The notes under the pieces were generated by a model that worked only from the letters and a program-made list of their open reading frames with translations, made no database searches and had not been told where the DNA came from. A stretch of DNA of 52,587 bases from assembly GCA_029624765.1 (NCBI GenBank), contig JARSSO010000033.1:1-52587 (forward strand). Reading direction: 5' to 3'. A program made the position numbers and the translations under genes. Positions 38,414 to 50,236 of the stretch are shown in pieces (the first letter of the stretch is position 1; each line of letters begins with the position of its first letter). This DNA is from Candidatus Contendibacter sp. GTDB taxonomy: Bacteria > Pseudomonadota > Gammaproteobacteria > Competibacterales > Competibacteraceae.

Positions 38414-39040
38414 GGGGTCTCCGATGCGTTGTGGTCCTTGGCCTTGGTTCGGAAATTTCCTATTAAAATGCAAGGTTATTAAAATTATCTTTGTTGGCGT
38501 CCCTCGGTTTTCGAGGCTCCCCAATAATAATTATTTTTTAATATATAAAAGATTATTATTATTAGGGAGGCCATTTTCTGTGGATAACTTTTTTTTATCT
38601 TTTAAATTCAAATTATTATAGCGATTTTTCCTGTGGATAACCCTGTGGATAAAATGTGGATAAGTCGGTTTTCCTGTGGATAACTTTTTTGCCTGTGGAT
38701 AACTTATCCACAGGCTTGGCCGACTTATCCACAGAAATGCCCAACTTATCCACAAAGTTATCCACAGGATATTTTTCGATTTTTTCTCGATTACGCCTTT
38801 ATTTTTCAGCGAACGTCGAAAACGACTCAAGTATTACAGTTCATCGCCTTGTAGTTACTTGATTTTATCAAATTGAATACGAAATTTTATCGAAAGTGGC
38901 TTGAAATGGCCTGTTTTTACGATTCAATATATTGATTTTAAATGCTTTTACGAAATAAATCACACTTGGTGAAAATTGCATTCGAACGCCGTTTTAAAAG
39001 TTGTTCAACTTATCCACAGCAGTTATCCACAGGCATTTCG
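38414..39040. other. Chromosomal replication origin (oriC)
   Basis: The 627 nt between dnaN and dnaA contain twelve perfect DnaA 9-mers. Six read TGTGGATAA, starting at 38579, 38632, 38644, 38655, 38675 and 38694. Six read TTATCCACA, starting at 38704, 38725, 38746, 38758, 39010 and 39023. The two orientations form head-to-head blocks that meet at 38702/38704. AT-rich candidate unwinding regions lie at about 38,520-38,620 and 38,860-38,960, the first holding repeated ATT triplets like DnaA-trio elements. The region has no supported gene. Confidence 0.93.
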
Positions 39041-40396
39041 CTAGTTGGTCAGGGTGTTCAGCAAATTCGCGTAGTCGTCGCGGATCTGGGGCTCGTAGCG
39101 ATGGAGTTCGCGGATCTTCCGGCAGGCGTGCAGCACGGTGGTATGGTCGCGTCCGCCGAAGGCTTCGCCGATGTCCGGCAGGCTCAGATCGGTCAGTTCC
39201 TTGGTCAGCGCCATGGCCATCTGCCGGGGACGGGACAGGACGCGCAGTCGGCTGTTGGATAGAAGGTCGCTGACCGGAATCTTGTAGTAGTCCGCCACGG
39301 TCTTCTGAATGTTCTCGATGGTGACCAGCTTGTCCTGCAAGGTCAGCAGGTCGCTCAGCGCTTCCTTGACGAAACTGATGGTGATGGCCTTGCCGGTGAA
39401 CTGGGCGTTGGCGTACACCCGTCGCAAGGCGCCTTCCAGTTCGCGGACGTTGGAACGGATGCGCTGGGCGATGAAAAACGCCACCTCGTCGGGCAGGCCA
39501 ATCTGAGCCTGTTCGGCCTTGCTTTTGAGGATGGCCACCCGCGTTTCCAGTTCCGGTGGTTCGATAGCCACGGTCAAGCCGGAACCGAAGCGGGATTTCA
39601 GGCGGTCCTCCAGCCCGGCGACCTCCTTGGGATAGCGGTCGCAGGTCAGAATGACCTGTTGACGGCTTTCCAACAGGCTGTTGAAGGTGTAGAAAAATTC
39701 CTCCTGCGAGCGTTCCTTGCCGGCCAGGAACTGCACGTCGTCGATCAGCAGCGCGTCCAGCACCCGATAGCGCCGCTTGAATTCGTTGATGGCGTTGTGT
39801 TGCAGGGCGCGCACCATGTCGGCCACGAACTGTTCCGAGTGCTGATAGACCACCTGCATCTCGGGGCCGCGTTCGCGCAGCATGTTGCCGACCGCGTGCA
39901 TCAGGTGGGTCTTGCCCAAGCCGGTGCCACCGTAGATGAACAGCGGGTTGTAGGCCCGGCCCGGGTTTTCGGCCACTTGCAGGCAGGCGGCCCGGGCCAA
40001 CTGGTTTGAGTTGCCCTCGACGAAGGTGGCGAAGGTGAAATCCGGATTCAGGCTGCCGCTTTTGAGCAGTTCGGTGGTATCCAGGGATTTTTCGCCGGTG
40101 GTCTCCGCCGGAGTCGGCTCGTCGGCGGGGACAGCGAGCGGAAGCGGATGACCGCCGCTGCCGATTTCCAGCGACACCCGCGGTCGTTGCGTCGGCCGTA
40201 GACGTTCCAGCACCGCTTCGATTTGCGCCAGATGATGTTTCCTGACCCAGTCGAGCACGAAGCGGTTGGGCGCCAGCAGGCGCAGGGTGTTGTCTTCCTC
40301 CTGGGCGTGCAGCGGACGAATCCAGGTGCTGAGTTGCTGTTCAGTCAGCTCGCGTTCCAGGCACTCCAGGCAGTCTTTCCACAAGGCGCGGTCCAC
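39041..40396 (-). CDS. dnaA: Chromosomal replication initiator DnaA
   Basis: The AAA+ initiator that binds the adjacent DnaA boxes. The 451 residues start with GTG and a good AAGGAGA site. Domain I is '[21 protein letters not shown]', domain III has Walker A '[16 protein letters not shown]' and Walker B '[11 protein letters not shown]', and domain IV carries the DNA-binding signature '[15 protein letters not shown]'. The stop at 39041 is only 9 nt from the last DnaA box. The tRNA-Arg(CCT) gene lies just 33 nt upstream on the same strand. Confidence 0.97.
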   Translation of the reverse strand: MDRALWKDCLECLERELTEQQLSTWIRPLHAQEEDNTLRLLAPNRFVLDWVRKHHLAQIEAVLERLRPTQRPRVSLEIGSGGHPLPLAVPADEPTPAETTGEKSLDTTELLKSGSLNPDFTFATFVEGNSNQLARAACLQVAENPGRAYNPLFIYGGTGLGKTHLMHAVGNMLRERGPEMQVVYQHSEQFVADMVRALQHNAINEFKRRYRVLDALLIDDVQFLAGKERSQEEFFYTFNSLLESRQQVILTCDRYPKEVAGLEDRLKSRFGSGLTVAIEPPELETRVAILKSKAEQAQIGLPDEVAFFIAQRIRSNVRELEGALRRVYANAQFTGKAITISFVKEALSDLLTLQDKLVTIENIQKTVADYYKIPVSDLLSNSRLRVLSRPRQMAMALTKELTDLSLPDIGEAFGGRDHTTVLHACRKIRELHRYEPQIRDDYANLLNTLTN

Positions 40397-40429
40397 AGCG
40401 TGGCTCTCCTTTGTAAGTGCCTGAAATCA

Positions 40430-40506
40430 TGGTGCCCCGGACAGGAATTGAACCTGTGACCTCACCCTTAGGAGGGGTGCGCTCTATCCAACTGAGCTAC
40501 CGGGGC
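40430..40506 (-). tRNA. tRNA-Arg (anticodon CCT)
   Basis: Acceptor arms GCCCCGG / CCGGGGC, D-arm GCTC/GAGC, anticodon stem CACCC / GGGTG around loop CTCCTAA with anticodon CCT (reads AGG), T-loop TTCAATT, discriminator A and encoded CCA. 77 nt, oriented toward dnaA. Confidence 0.95.
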
Positions 40507-40664
40507 CAAACCGGCGGGATTTTCGAGAACATCAGACCGTCCGCGTGGTCGGACTTATGCGTATGCAGCGAAACCAAGCATAGCCGATGAAGATTCGCTC
40601 GAACAAGAGGGTTATTCCTGGCGGCTTCGAGCCGAAAAACCGGTCCGCGCCGGTTCCCAGTGCC

Positions 40665-41429
40665 TCATTCCAAGGGCGGCCAGTCGAGCACGAACTCGCG
40701 CCGGCTGGCGTCGGCCCATGTGGTCTCGACCATGCGCGCCTGCCCTCCCGCTTCCACCAGTAGGGCGGTGGAGGACCGGGTGCCGTAGCCTGGCGCGTCG
40801 ATGAAGATCGGCGACAGCCGGCGCTCCCATTCCAGGGGTATTCCCGTATCGGGCAGTTCCGCGTCGGACGCGGGCGTGCGATCGGCGAGCAGGCGCAGCA
40901 GCGCGTCCGGCGTCGGCTTCGACCCGCCCTCCAGCATCCCCCGCAGGGCGTGTTGCCCCTGCTTCAGTTTCGGCCAGGGCGTGTCCAGCAAGTGGTTGCT
41001 GAGACCGTGTAACCCCGGTGTCAATACCTGAAACCCACTGGCGCGGTTCGAGTAATAGTACAGACCGGTGGCGTCGCCCAACAGCAGATTGAAACCGTTG
41101 TAGGTGTCGGCGCGCGCCATCAACCACTCCAGATAAACGCGCGCCGGTTCGGCGCCTTGCAGGTAATCGCTGACCAGATGGCCGCGCGAGGGTGCGTTCG
41201 GAAGCACCCGACTCGGTTCGCGGTAGTTGGTGAGGGCGGCAAAGCGACCCGTCCGGGTGACACCCATCCAGGCGCCGCCTTCCTTGAGATCGCGGCCGGA
41301 AAGCACCTGAGGACTGTCGGTCCAGAATGCCAGCGGCGCGGTGGGCCGGTCGTGAAATTCGTCCCGATTGGCGGCGACCACCAGTTCATAATCGAAATGA
41401 GCGCGATACGCGATCAGAATCAGGCACAT
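40665..41429 (-). CDS. NRDE (TANGO2-like) family protein
   Basis: A 254-residue protein starting 'MCLILIAYRAH' and containing 'VVAANRDEFHDRPTAPL', the Asn-Arg-Asp-Glu motif naming the family. It is an Ntn-hydrolase-like fold with Cys2 as possible nucleophile; eukaryotic TANGO2 members have been linked to haem or lipid handling, while bacterial roles are unclear. It lies 30 nt downstream of proB and may be the last gene of that operon. Confidence 0.88.
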   Translation of the reverse strand: MCLILIAYRAHFDYELVVAANRDEFHDRPTAPLAFWTDSPQVLSGRDLKEGGAWMGVTRTGRFAALTNYREPSRVLPNAPSRGHLVSDYLQGAEPARVYLEWLMARADTYNGFNLLLGDATGLYYYSNRASGFQVLTPGLHGLSNHLLDTPWPKLKQGQHALRGMLEGGSKPTPDALLRLLADRTPASDAELPDTGIPLEWERRLSPIFIDAPGYGTRSSTALLVEAGGQARMVETTWADASRREFVLDWPPLE

Positions 41430-41459
41430 GACGGCAATGCTTGAATGGGGGGCGAAAAG

Positions 41460-43976
<2,517 letters not shown>

Positions 43977-44012
43977 GGCTGTTTATTCCAAACCTCGTGA
44001 TCCTGGAGCCGC

Positions 44013-44327
44013 TCAAAGTCCACTGATGCCGCTGATGCGCAGCTCGGTGTAGGACTGCCGGTGACCCTGGGTCTTGCGGTAGTGCTTGCGGCGGCGGAAC
44101 TTGACGATCACTATCTTCGGACCCCGCCCCTGGGATTCGACGGTGGCGGTCACCCGGGCGCCCTCGACATAGGGTGTGCCGACCTGGACCCGATCGCCGT
44201 CGGCAAGCATCAGCACCTGGTCGAATTCCACGGAGGCGCCTTCCTCGACGTCGAGCTTTTCGACCTTGAGGGTTTCGCCCTCGGTCACCCGGTATTGTTT
44301 GCCCCCGGTCTTGATGACAGCGTACAT
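44013..44327 (-). CDS. rplU: 50S ribosomal protein L21
   Basis: A 104-residue L21 with '[20 protein letters not shown]' and the C-terminal '[16 protein letters not shown]' signature. It is the first gene of the rplU-rpmA-obgE-proB operon and has its own strong promoter. Confidence 0.98.
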   Translation of the reverse strand: MYAVIKTGGKQYRVTEGETLKVEKLDVEEGASVEFDQVLMLADGDRVQVGTPYVEGARVTATVESQGRGPKIVIVKFRRRKHYRKTQGHRQSYTELRISGISGL

Positions 44328-44373
44328 TGCAAAATCTCCAAACAGGCTGGTCCGTCCCGACTAAAGGGATGCG

Positions 44374-44402
44374 ATTCTAGCGACACCCCTGGTCGAGGTC
44401 AA
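44374..44402 (-). promoter_or_regulatory. Sigma-70 promoter of rplU
   Basis: On the minus strand TTGACC (44397-44402), a 17-nt spacer and TAGAAT (44374-44379) precede rplU, leaving a leader of about 40 nt. Confidence 0.8.
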
Positions 44403-44499
44403 ACAAATTCCAGTCTATAGCGATGTTTAGGCGCTTGCCTTGACCCTGTCGCGGCCAATCCGTAGCATGACGCTCGTCTTTTGCCGAGCTTCGTTTTCC

Positions 44500-45468
44500 A
44501 TGGATATCGAACTCATCCGCGCGCCCATCGCGGACGATCTGCGCGCCGTCGACGCCCTGATCCGCCGACAGCTTCACTCCGACGTGGCGCTGATCGACCA
44601 GTTGGCCGGCTATATCATCGGCGGCGGTGGCAAGCGGCTGCGGCCGGTCGCCGTGTTGCTGGCGGCGCAAGCCTGTGGTTACGCGGGCGACGCGCACATC
44701 GCCGCCGCCGCCATCGTCGAGTTCATCCATACCGCCACCCTGTTGCACGATGATGTAGTGGACGAGTCCAGCCTGCGCCGGGGGCGGGAGACCGCGAACG
44801 CGATTTGGGGCAACCAAGCCAGCGTGTTGGTGGGTGATTTTCTCTACTCCCGGTCGTTTCAGATGATGGTCGACATCGGCAGCCTCCGGTTGATGGACAT
44901 CATGGCCGACACTACCAACACCATCGCCGAGGGTGAGGTCATGCAGTTGCTCAACTGCCACGATCCCGACACCACGGAGGAACGCTACATGGCGGTGATT
45001 CATTGCAAGACCGCCAAGCTGTTCGAGGCCGCCGCGCAACTGGGCGCGGTGCTGGCGGGCCAACCCATGGACGTGGAGCTTGCGCTGGGGCGGTACGGGT
45101 TGCATCTGGGCACGGCGTTCCAGTTGATCGACGACGTGCTGGATTACCGCGCCTCCAGCGCTGAACTGGGCAAGAACATCGGCGACGATCTGGCCGAGGG
45201 CAAACCGACCCTGCCGCTGATTCACGCCATGCGGTATGGCACGCCTGAGGAAGGCCGGATCATTCGCGCGGCCATCGAGCACGGTGGTCTGGAACAGCTC
45301 GATCTGGTGACCCGTACTATTGAGTCCACTGGTGCGCTGGACTATACTGAGCGTCTTGCCAGCGAACAAGCCGAGCGAGCCATCGCCGAACTGGCGGTGT
45401 TACCGGATTCACCCGCCAGGGACGCGCTGATCGGCTTGGCCCAATTCGCGGTGAGCCGCCGTTATTAG
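44500..45468 (+). CDS. ispB: Octaprenyl diphosphate synthase (trans-polyprenyl synthase)
   Basis: Builds the long prenyl tail of ubiquinone. The 322 residues have the two Asp-rich motifs, 'LLHDDVVDES' (about residue 83) and 'LIDDVLDYRAS' (about 210), plus 'GGGGKRLRPVAVLL' near the start. The start at 44500 ('MDIELIRAPIADDL') matches the family. It is divergent from rplU, the usual arrangement. Chain length is inferred from similarity to the IspB type. Confidence 0.94.
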   Translation: MDIELIRAPIADDLRAVDALIRRQLHSDVALIDQLAGYIIGGGGKRLRPVAVLLAAQACGYAGDAHIAAAAIVEFIHTATLLHDDVVDESSLRRGRETANAIWGNQASVLVGDFLYSRSFQMMVDIGSLRLMDIMADTTNTIAEGEVMQLLNCHDPDTTEERYMAVIHCKTAKLFEAAAQLGAVLAGQPMDVELALGRYGLHLGTAFQLIDDVLDYRASSAELGKNIGDDLAEGKPTLPLIHAMRYGTPEEGRIIRAAIEHGGLEQLDLVTRTIESTGALDYTERLASEQAERAIAELAVLPDSPARDALIGLAQFAVSRRY

Positions 45469-45481
45469 TTCCTTCCCTTGT

Positions 45482-46649
<1,168 letters not shown>

Positions 46650-46847
46650 GTCTCCTCCTTTGCACGGCTCCCGTCCTCAGTGTAGATGGTCTGTTTGGCA
46701 ATCCAATCGGTGAGCGCCGCATCGGGGAAACGCACCTGCCCGCCAATGCGAATGAAGGGCAACTTTCGATCCCGATAGAGCCGTTGCACGGTTCTCGGGG
46801 ATACCCGTAACCGTTCGGCGGCTTCGGACACGGTCAGAAGTAGAGGG

Positions 46848-47336
46848 TCAGCCATCGAACAGGTCTCCTGCGGCTTTGCCGTTCCGCCTGGTCCGGTAGG
46901 CCGTCTGCTGGTGGTGGTCGGCGTCGTAGGCCAGATGGCATCGCTGACAGAGGGCGCGGAGGTTGGCCGGGTTGTTGTGCTCTGGCGTGTGGTCGAGGTG
47001 GGCCACGGTGAGGACGATAACGATCCAACGATTGCCGGCCGCATCACGATTGCCGGCGTGGCTGTTGTACTGGCGCGCGAATTCGCGCGCATCGGCATAG
47101 TTCAGGCGTCGCATTGTGTTGGGCCAGTCCAGTCCGCACCCGGCCGCGTCACATGGGCCATTACCTCGCAACCGGATGAAATCGCCGAACTCCCCTCGAT
47201 ACCCGACCGCGTGGTTGGGCACGCCGCATTGCTCGCAGCAATGCCCGGCGCGGTCGAGGATGGCCGCGCGAATCTCCCGCCAGTTGGCGGGATAGCGGGC
47301 GCGGTTCTCAGGCCGAATCGGCATGATCGTTACCAT
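46848..47336 (-). CDS. HNH endonuclease
   Basis: A 162-residue protein with zinc-binding 'CCEQCG' and an HNH core 'VAHLDHTPEHNNPANLRALC' followed by 'QRCHLAYD'. Such nucleases occur in mobile elements and phages as homing or packaging nucleases. It overlaps the excisionase start by 8 nt and the preceding gene by 7 nt. Confidence 0.85.
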   Translation of the reverse strand: MVTIMPIRPENRARYPANWREIRAAILDRAGHCCEQCGVPNHAVGYRGEFGDFIRLRGNGPCDAAGCGLDWPNTMRRLNYADAREFARQYNSHAGNRDAAGNRWIVIVLTVAHLDHTPEHNNPANLRALCQRCHLAYDADHHQQTAYRTRRNGKAAGDLFDG

Positions 47337-47566
47337 TGCCCATGACCGTCTGGCCCGGACTCATGCGGGTGGCCATATTCCACTAACTCCCATGGGTCGT
47401 TATACCCGGACGCATCGGCGAACCGGCAAAGCGCCGCCTCACCATCTATCAAGTCGTCGTCATGCGACGGCTGGATAGGTTGTTTTTTGATGCTGGCCAA
47501 TTGCCCGGTGATATTATTTTTTCGCTTATTCTTGATTATTTGCTTTGACTCCAAGTGTTGCGCCAT
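47330..47566 (-). CDS. Small protein, unknown
   Basis: A 78-residue protein with a basic N-terminal third (Lys/Asn-rich) and an acidic, aromatic C-terminal half. No family is recognised. It overlaps the HNH gene by 7 nt and has a weak ribosome site, so its support comes from operon position. Confidence 0.5.
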   Translation of the reverse strand: MAQHLESKQIIKNKRKNNITGQLASIKKQPIQPSHDDDLIDGEAALCRFADASGYNDPWELVEYGHPHESGPDGHGQW

Positions 47567-47585
47567 CCTGGCGCGGTGATGGGCG

Positions 47586-48401
47586 TTATAGAGTTACTTC
47601 CCCGACCTGCAATTCAAACCGGGGTGATCGTCCCGCCGCTTTCGGCGGCATGAAATCCATCATCAGTGGGTCATCGTCATTGCGCCAATTCATTTCTGGC
47701 CATTGGTTGATCCGCCAACAGGTATCAAACATTTCGAGCGCGGTGCGCCACATCATTTCGCCGTCCTGTAATTCAATGCGGCTCATCGGCAGGATTAGGA
47801 TTTCATGGGGCGGGGTGGACTGCACGAACACGAACACCACGCTTTGGCCGCGTACCATATTCCGATAAAACTCGGCGCTCAGGGGATAGCGGTAACGCGC
47901 CATTGTGGTTTTTACCAAACCCAGATCGCGAATGGTCTTGAGTTCCACCACCTGCCTTTTACTCTCCTGGTGAACGTCCAGTCGGGCCTTGAGCGGCAAC
48001 CACCCGCGCGCCCTGGGCTGAATAATCGTTCGTTCCTTCTTGCCGCCACGCAGCAACTTTCGCGCTTCCGGGTCGGCGTGCAGGGCGGCGACCATGGCGC
48101 GGGCGCGGTCCAACTCAGCGGGGCGGATCACGGTCAAGCCATACTGTTGCAATTGGGCGTAACGCGCCTTGCCGGCATTGCTGCGCCGCTCGTAGTCAGC
48201 AACCAAAAATTCCCGCTCAAGCTGGCGCGGGGTCAATGCCAGACAGTGAACGAGGGTCCCAAACCGCATCGCGTCAGTCGGCGTTTCGGCGGGCCGCTGG
48301 GGATCGAGGTATTTCCGCCAACATGTGGCGGGGTTGTCGAGCATCGCAATGAGCCAGTGCGAGGAGATACCCGGTAGGTCTTGGTAGTCGGCGTTGTTCA
48401 T
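47586..48401 (-). CDS. RecE/exodeoxyribonuclease VIII-like PD-(D/E)XK protein
   Basis: A 271-residue protein resembling the PDDEXK domain of exodeoxyribonuclease VIII (DUF3799 type): 'SSHWLIAMLDNPATCWRKYL', 'RFGTLVHCLALTP', then the catalytic pattern 'LKARLDV' (Asp) and 'VVELKTI' (Glu-x-Lys). These nucleases process double-strand ends for single-strand annealing in phages and mobile elements. GGAGGAG precedes the ATG. The unknown gene just upstream (48444-48953) could encode its annealing or ssDNA-binding partner, by analogy. Confidence 0.85.
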   Translation of the reverse strand: MNNADYQDLPGISSHWLIAMLDNPATCWRKYLDPQRPAETPTDAMRFGTLVHCLALTPRQLEREFLVADYERRSNAGKARYAQLQQYGLTVIRPAELDRARAMVAALHADPEARKLLRGGKKERTIIQPRARGWLPLKARLDVHQESKRQVVELKTIRDLGLVKTTMARYRYPLSAEFYRNMVRGQSVVFVFVQSTPPHEILILPMSRIELQDGEMMWRTALEMFDTCWRINQWPEMNWRNDDDPLMMDFMPPKAAGRSPRFELQVGEVTL

Positions 48402-48443
48402 GGTTGCTCCTCCGATTTAGCGCCGTCCCTGGCGCGGTGGTGA

Positions 48444-48953
48444 TTACTTGCCGTTGTCGTTCTCGGGCTTGCTTTCAATCAACCGGATAAAATCCGGCGT
48501 GTAGTGCAATTGCCGGAATTGGGCAATGGCTTCGGCGTATTTCCCTTCGCTCACGACTTCAAATTCCACTGCGTAATAGCTGGCGGTCTTGCCGGCGCGC
48601 TTGCTCATGTTGGCGCGAATAGTCTTGCCGAGCAGGCTTTCGCCCTTGATGCGATACGAGCGGCGTAACTCCTCGAAGTTGTCTAGCGATTCCGTCTTGA
48701 ACAGAATCGAGGACAACACGCCTTCCGAATCCACGAACAACAGCGCCAGCCATTTTTGACGCGGATACCCGAAGTACTCGCCTTCGCTGATCTGCGCGCC
48801 GATCAATTCCATGTCCAATCGCGGGCCGCGCATGGTAGTTCCGCCAATCTTAAATTGGCCGGCCTGGCAGTCGCTACGCCATTGCCGGATGGAATCGGCC
48901 AGGATTTGACCGGGTTCAAGTCCCACTTCTTCGAGCAGAATTTCAGTCGTCAT
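48444..48953 (-). CDS. Unknown protein, possible RecT-like partner
   Basis: A 169-residue protein with an AAGGA ribosome site. It contains 'GGTTMRGPRLDMELIGAQI' and 'SYYAVEFEVVSEGKYAEAIA', an alternating strand pattern suggesting an OB-like or beta-rich fold. I do not recognise the family. Its place directly before the RecE-like nuclease suggests a role in DNA annealing or binding. Confidence 0.65.
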   Translation of the reverse strand: MTTEILLEEVGLEPGQILADSIRQWRSDCQAGQFKIGGTTMRGPRLDMELIGAQISEGEYFGYPRQKWLALLFVDSEGVLSSILFKTESLDNFEELRRSYRIKGESLLGKTIRANMSKRAGKTASYYAVEFEVVSEGKYAEAIAQFRQLHYTPDFIRLIESKPENDNGK

Positions 48954-48974
48954 CTTCAAGTCCTTGGTGTTGTA

Positions 48975-49118
48975 TCAATGAATTTGGATCGCGCCCAGTT
49001 GGTGATTCCAGCGAATTCGCCAGCCGGTATTCTGTAGGATTGGCCGCAAGGCGATTACTGGAAGATCGGCGGGAAGCTCAATCCAGTAGTGCGGGAAGCG
49101 AACCTTGATCTCACGCAT
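48975..49118 (-). CDS. Small protein, unknown (47 residues)
   Basis: The ATG at 49118 has a good GGAGGG site and overlaps the preceding stop by 8 nt. The sequence 'MREIKVRFPHYWIELPADLP' is followed by a short aromatic C-terminus. No family recognised; support is from coupling and ribosome site. Confidence 0.5.
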   Translation of the reverse strand: MREIKVRFPHYWIELPADLPVIALRPILQNTGWRIRWNHQLGAIQIH

Positions 49119-49578
49119 GGCCGTAACCCTCCCGCTTGCTGACTTCGGCGAACTCCTCAGCTTCGAGCCAAGCCCGGCCTTCCGGGCTGTCCAGCCATGC
49201 GTCGAACGCAATGGATTCGGCGTCTTCAACTTCTTTTGTAACCACTTCCATGATTGCGCTGTTCATGATCTGGGCGACAATGGAAACTGCATAGTCGCGC
49301 AACTTGCGTTCAGTGCTATCCGGTTTCGCGTCGCGGCATTGCCAAATCTGAAGCAAGTAACGGTTGAGTTGGTCTTGTTCGCCCTTCGCGTTATCCGCAA
49401 TAGAATTGATTGCGGATTCGATAGTATCCTTGGCACATCTAAATGATGCTGTTAGAAGATCGTCCAGCCGCCAGTCGATAGCGGCATCAATCGCCGCTTC
49501 GCGGGCTTCTCGTGCGTCTTCCCGCTGGTAATGGGCATAATCTTGTTGCGCCCAACCGTTGTGCATTGAATCAAACAT
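49111..49578 (-). CDS. Unknown protein, first gene of the element operon
   Basis: A 155-residue acidic helical protein ('EDAREAREAAIDAAIDWRLD' near residue 20) with a strong TGGAGG site. It is the first gene after the regulated promoter at 49615-49643. No family recognised. Confidence 0.65.
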   Translation of the reverse strand: MFDSMHNGWAQQDYAHYQREDAREAREAAIDAAIDWRLDDLLTASFRCAKDTIESAINSIADNAKGEQDQLNRYLLQIWQCRDAKPDSTERKLRDYAVSIVAQIMNSAIMEVVTKEVEDAESIAFDAWLDSPEGRAWLEAEEFAEVSKREGYGHA

Positions 49579-49614
49579 TTCAAATCCTCCAGGTTAGTTG
49601 GTTACTACATGATT

Positions 49615-49643
49615 ATTTTAATGCGCAAACGCATTAGTTACAA
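49615..49643 (-). promoter_or_regulatory. Sigma-70 promoter of the element operon
   Basis: On the minus strand TTGTAA (49638-49643), exactly 17 nt, then TAAAAT (49615-49620). It lies 37 nt upstream of the 155-residue protein gene and should drive the eight minus-strand genes down to the integrase. Confidence 0.75.
49619..49636. promoter_or_regulatory. Operator: inverted repeat within the promoter spacer
   Basis: TAATGCG-CAAA-CGCATTA, perfect 7-bp arms, fills the spacer and touches the -10. The half-site AAACGCATT recurs at 49649-49657, 22 bp (two helical turns) upstream. This is the layout of a repressor site with a second half-site; the repressor gene is not in the window. Confidence 0.7.
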
Positions 49644-49666
49644 TACTTAAACGCATTGTTTATAAC

Positions 49667-49691
49667 AAAAAAAAACCGCCCCGAAGGGCGG
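49667..49691 (-). terminator. Rho-independent terminator after the adenine-free genes
   Basis: On the minus strand a 6-bp stem CCGCCC / GGGCGG with a TTCG tetraloop is followed by nine T. It starts 17 nt after the TGA at 49709 and is correctly oriented for transcription through 50,800-49,709. Confidence 0.9.
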
Positions 49692-49708
49692 CGAAACAGA
49701 AACGCAGG

Positions 49709-50236
49709 TCACCCCAACCGCCAGCCGCGCGCCCAAACCCCGGACGCGGCGGCCGGCCGCCAAGCACCCCAGGGCGGAAGGGCCGAAAACCCGCACGGAA
49801 ACACCACCACCGGCACGCCCAAGCCCGCCGCGAACGCAGCGGACGCCCACGACCCCGACCCCAGCCCACAAAAACAGGCCGACGAGGACGAGGACGGCAA
49901 CAGACCGGACGGACACGGCGAAGCCGGGAACACCACCAGCCCGGAACCAGGCCCGCCCGCCGCGACGGCGCGGACCAGGGCCACGGAACGCCGCGCAAAC
50001 GCGCCGCGACCGGAGCCGAACGCCGACACCGAGAAAACGGCCGCGCCAGGGGCGGAAGAGCGAACGAAAAGATCAGCGCCCGGCGCGCAACCGACGGCCA
50101 CCGACCGGCCAGCGGCCAGCGCCGAGGCCACGACGCCGGCCACCAGCGGGGCGAACGCCGGCGCGAGCCGGCGCGAGCCGGAAAACCCGACCACCGCCGG
50201 AGCGGCGACCGGGAACAGGGACCGAGCCAGCGACAC
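49709..50236 (-). CDS. Adenine-free gene: SLOG-like protein
   Basis: A 175-residue frame starting with GTG, two nt after the TAG of the previous gene. Between the GTG and the TGA stop its DNA contains one A, in the Asp55 codon. The protein is therefore built only from Ala, Val, Gly, Ser, Leu, Phe, Pro, Arg, Cys and Trp, plus that one Asp. Despite this it keeps a Rossmann-like pattern resembling SLOG/DprA proteins: 'VVGFSGSRRL' (15-24), 'SVAVGCAPGAD' (45-55), 'GSGSWASAAFAAGLGVPVVV' (126-145). In SLOG folds the Gly-Cys-Ala-x-Gly-x-Asp and Gly-Ser-Gly-x-Trp turns line a nucleotide pocket. A terminator follows. The assignment of a fold is inference from motifs; alternatives are noted under findings. 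Confidence 0.65.
   Translation of the reverse strand: MSLARSLFPVAAPAVVGFSGSRRLAPAFAPLVAGVVASALAAGRSVAVGCAPGADLFVRSSAPGAAVFSVSAFGSGRGAFARRSVALVRAVAAGGPGSGLVVFPASPCPSGLLPSSSSSACFCGLGSGSWASAAFAAGLGVPVVVFPCGFSALPPWGAWRPAAASGVWARGWRLG

Noticed and set aside
38579..38766. CRISPR-like array
   Set aside because: The repeated units are 9-bp DnaA boxes in two orientations with irregular spacing in an oriC setting, not direct repeats with equal spacers.
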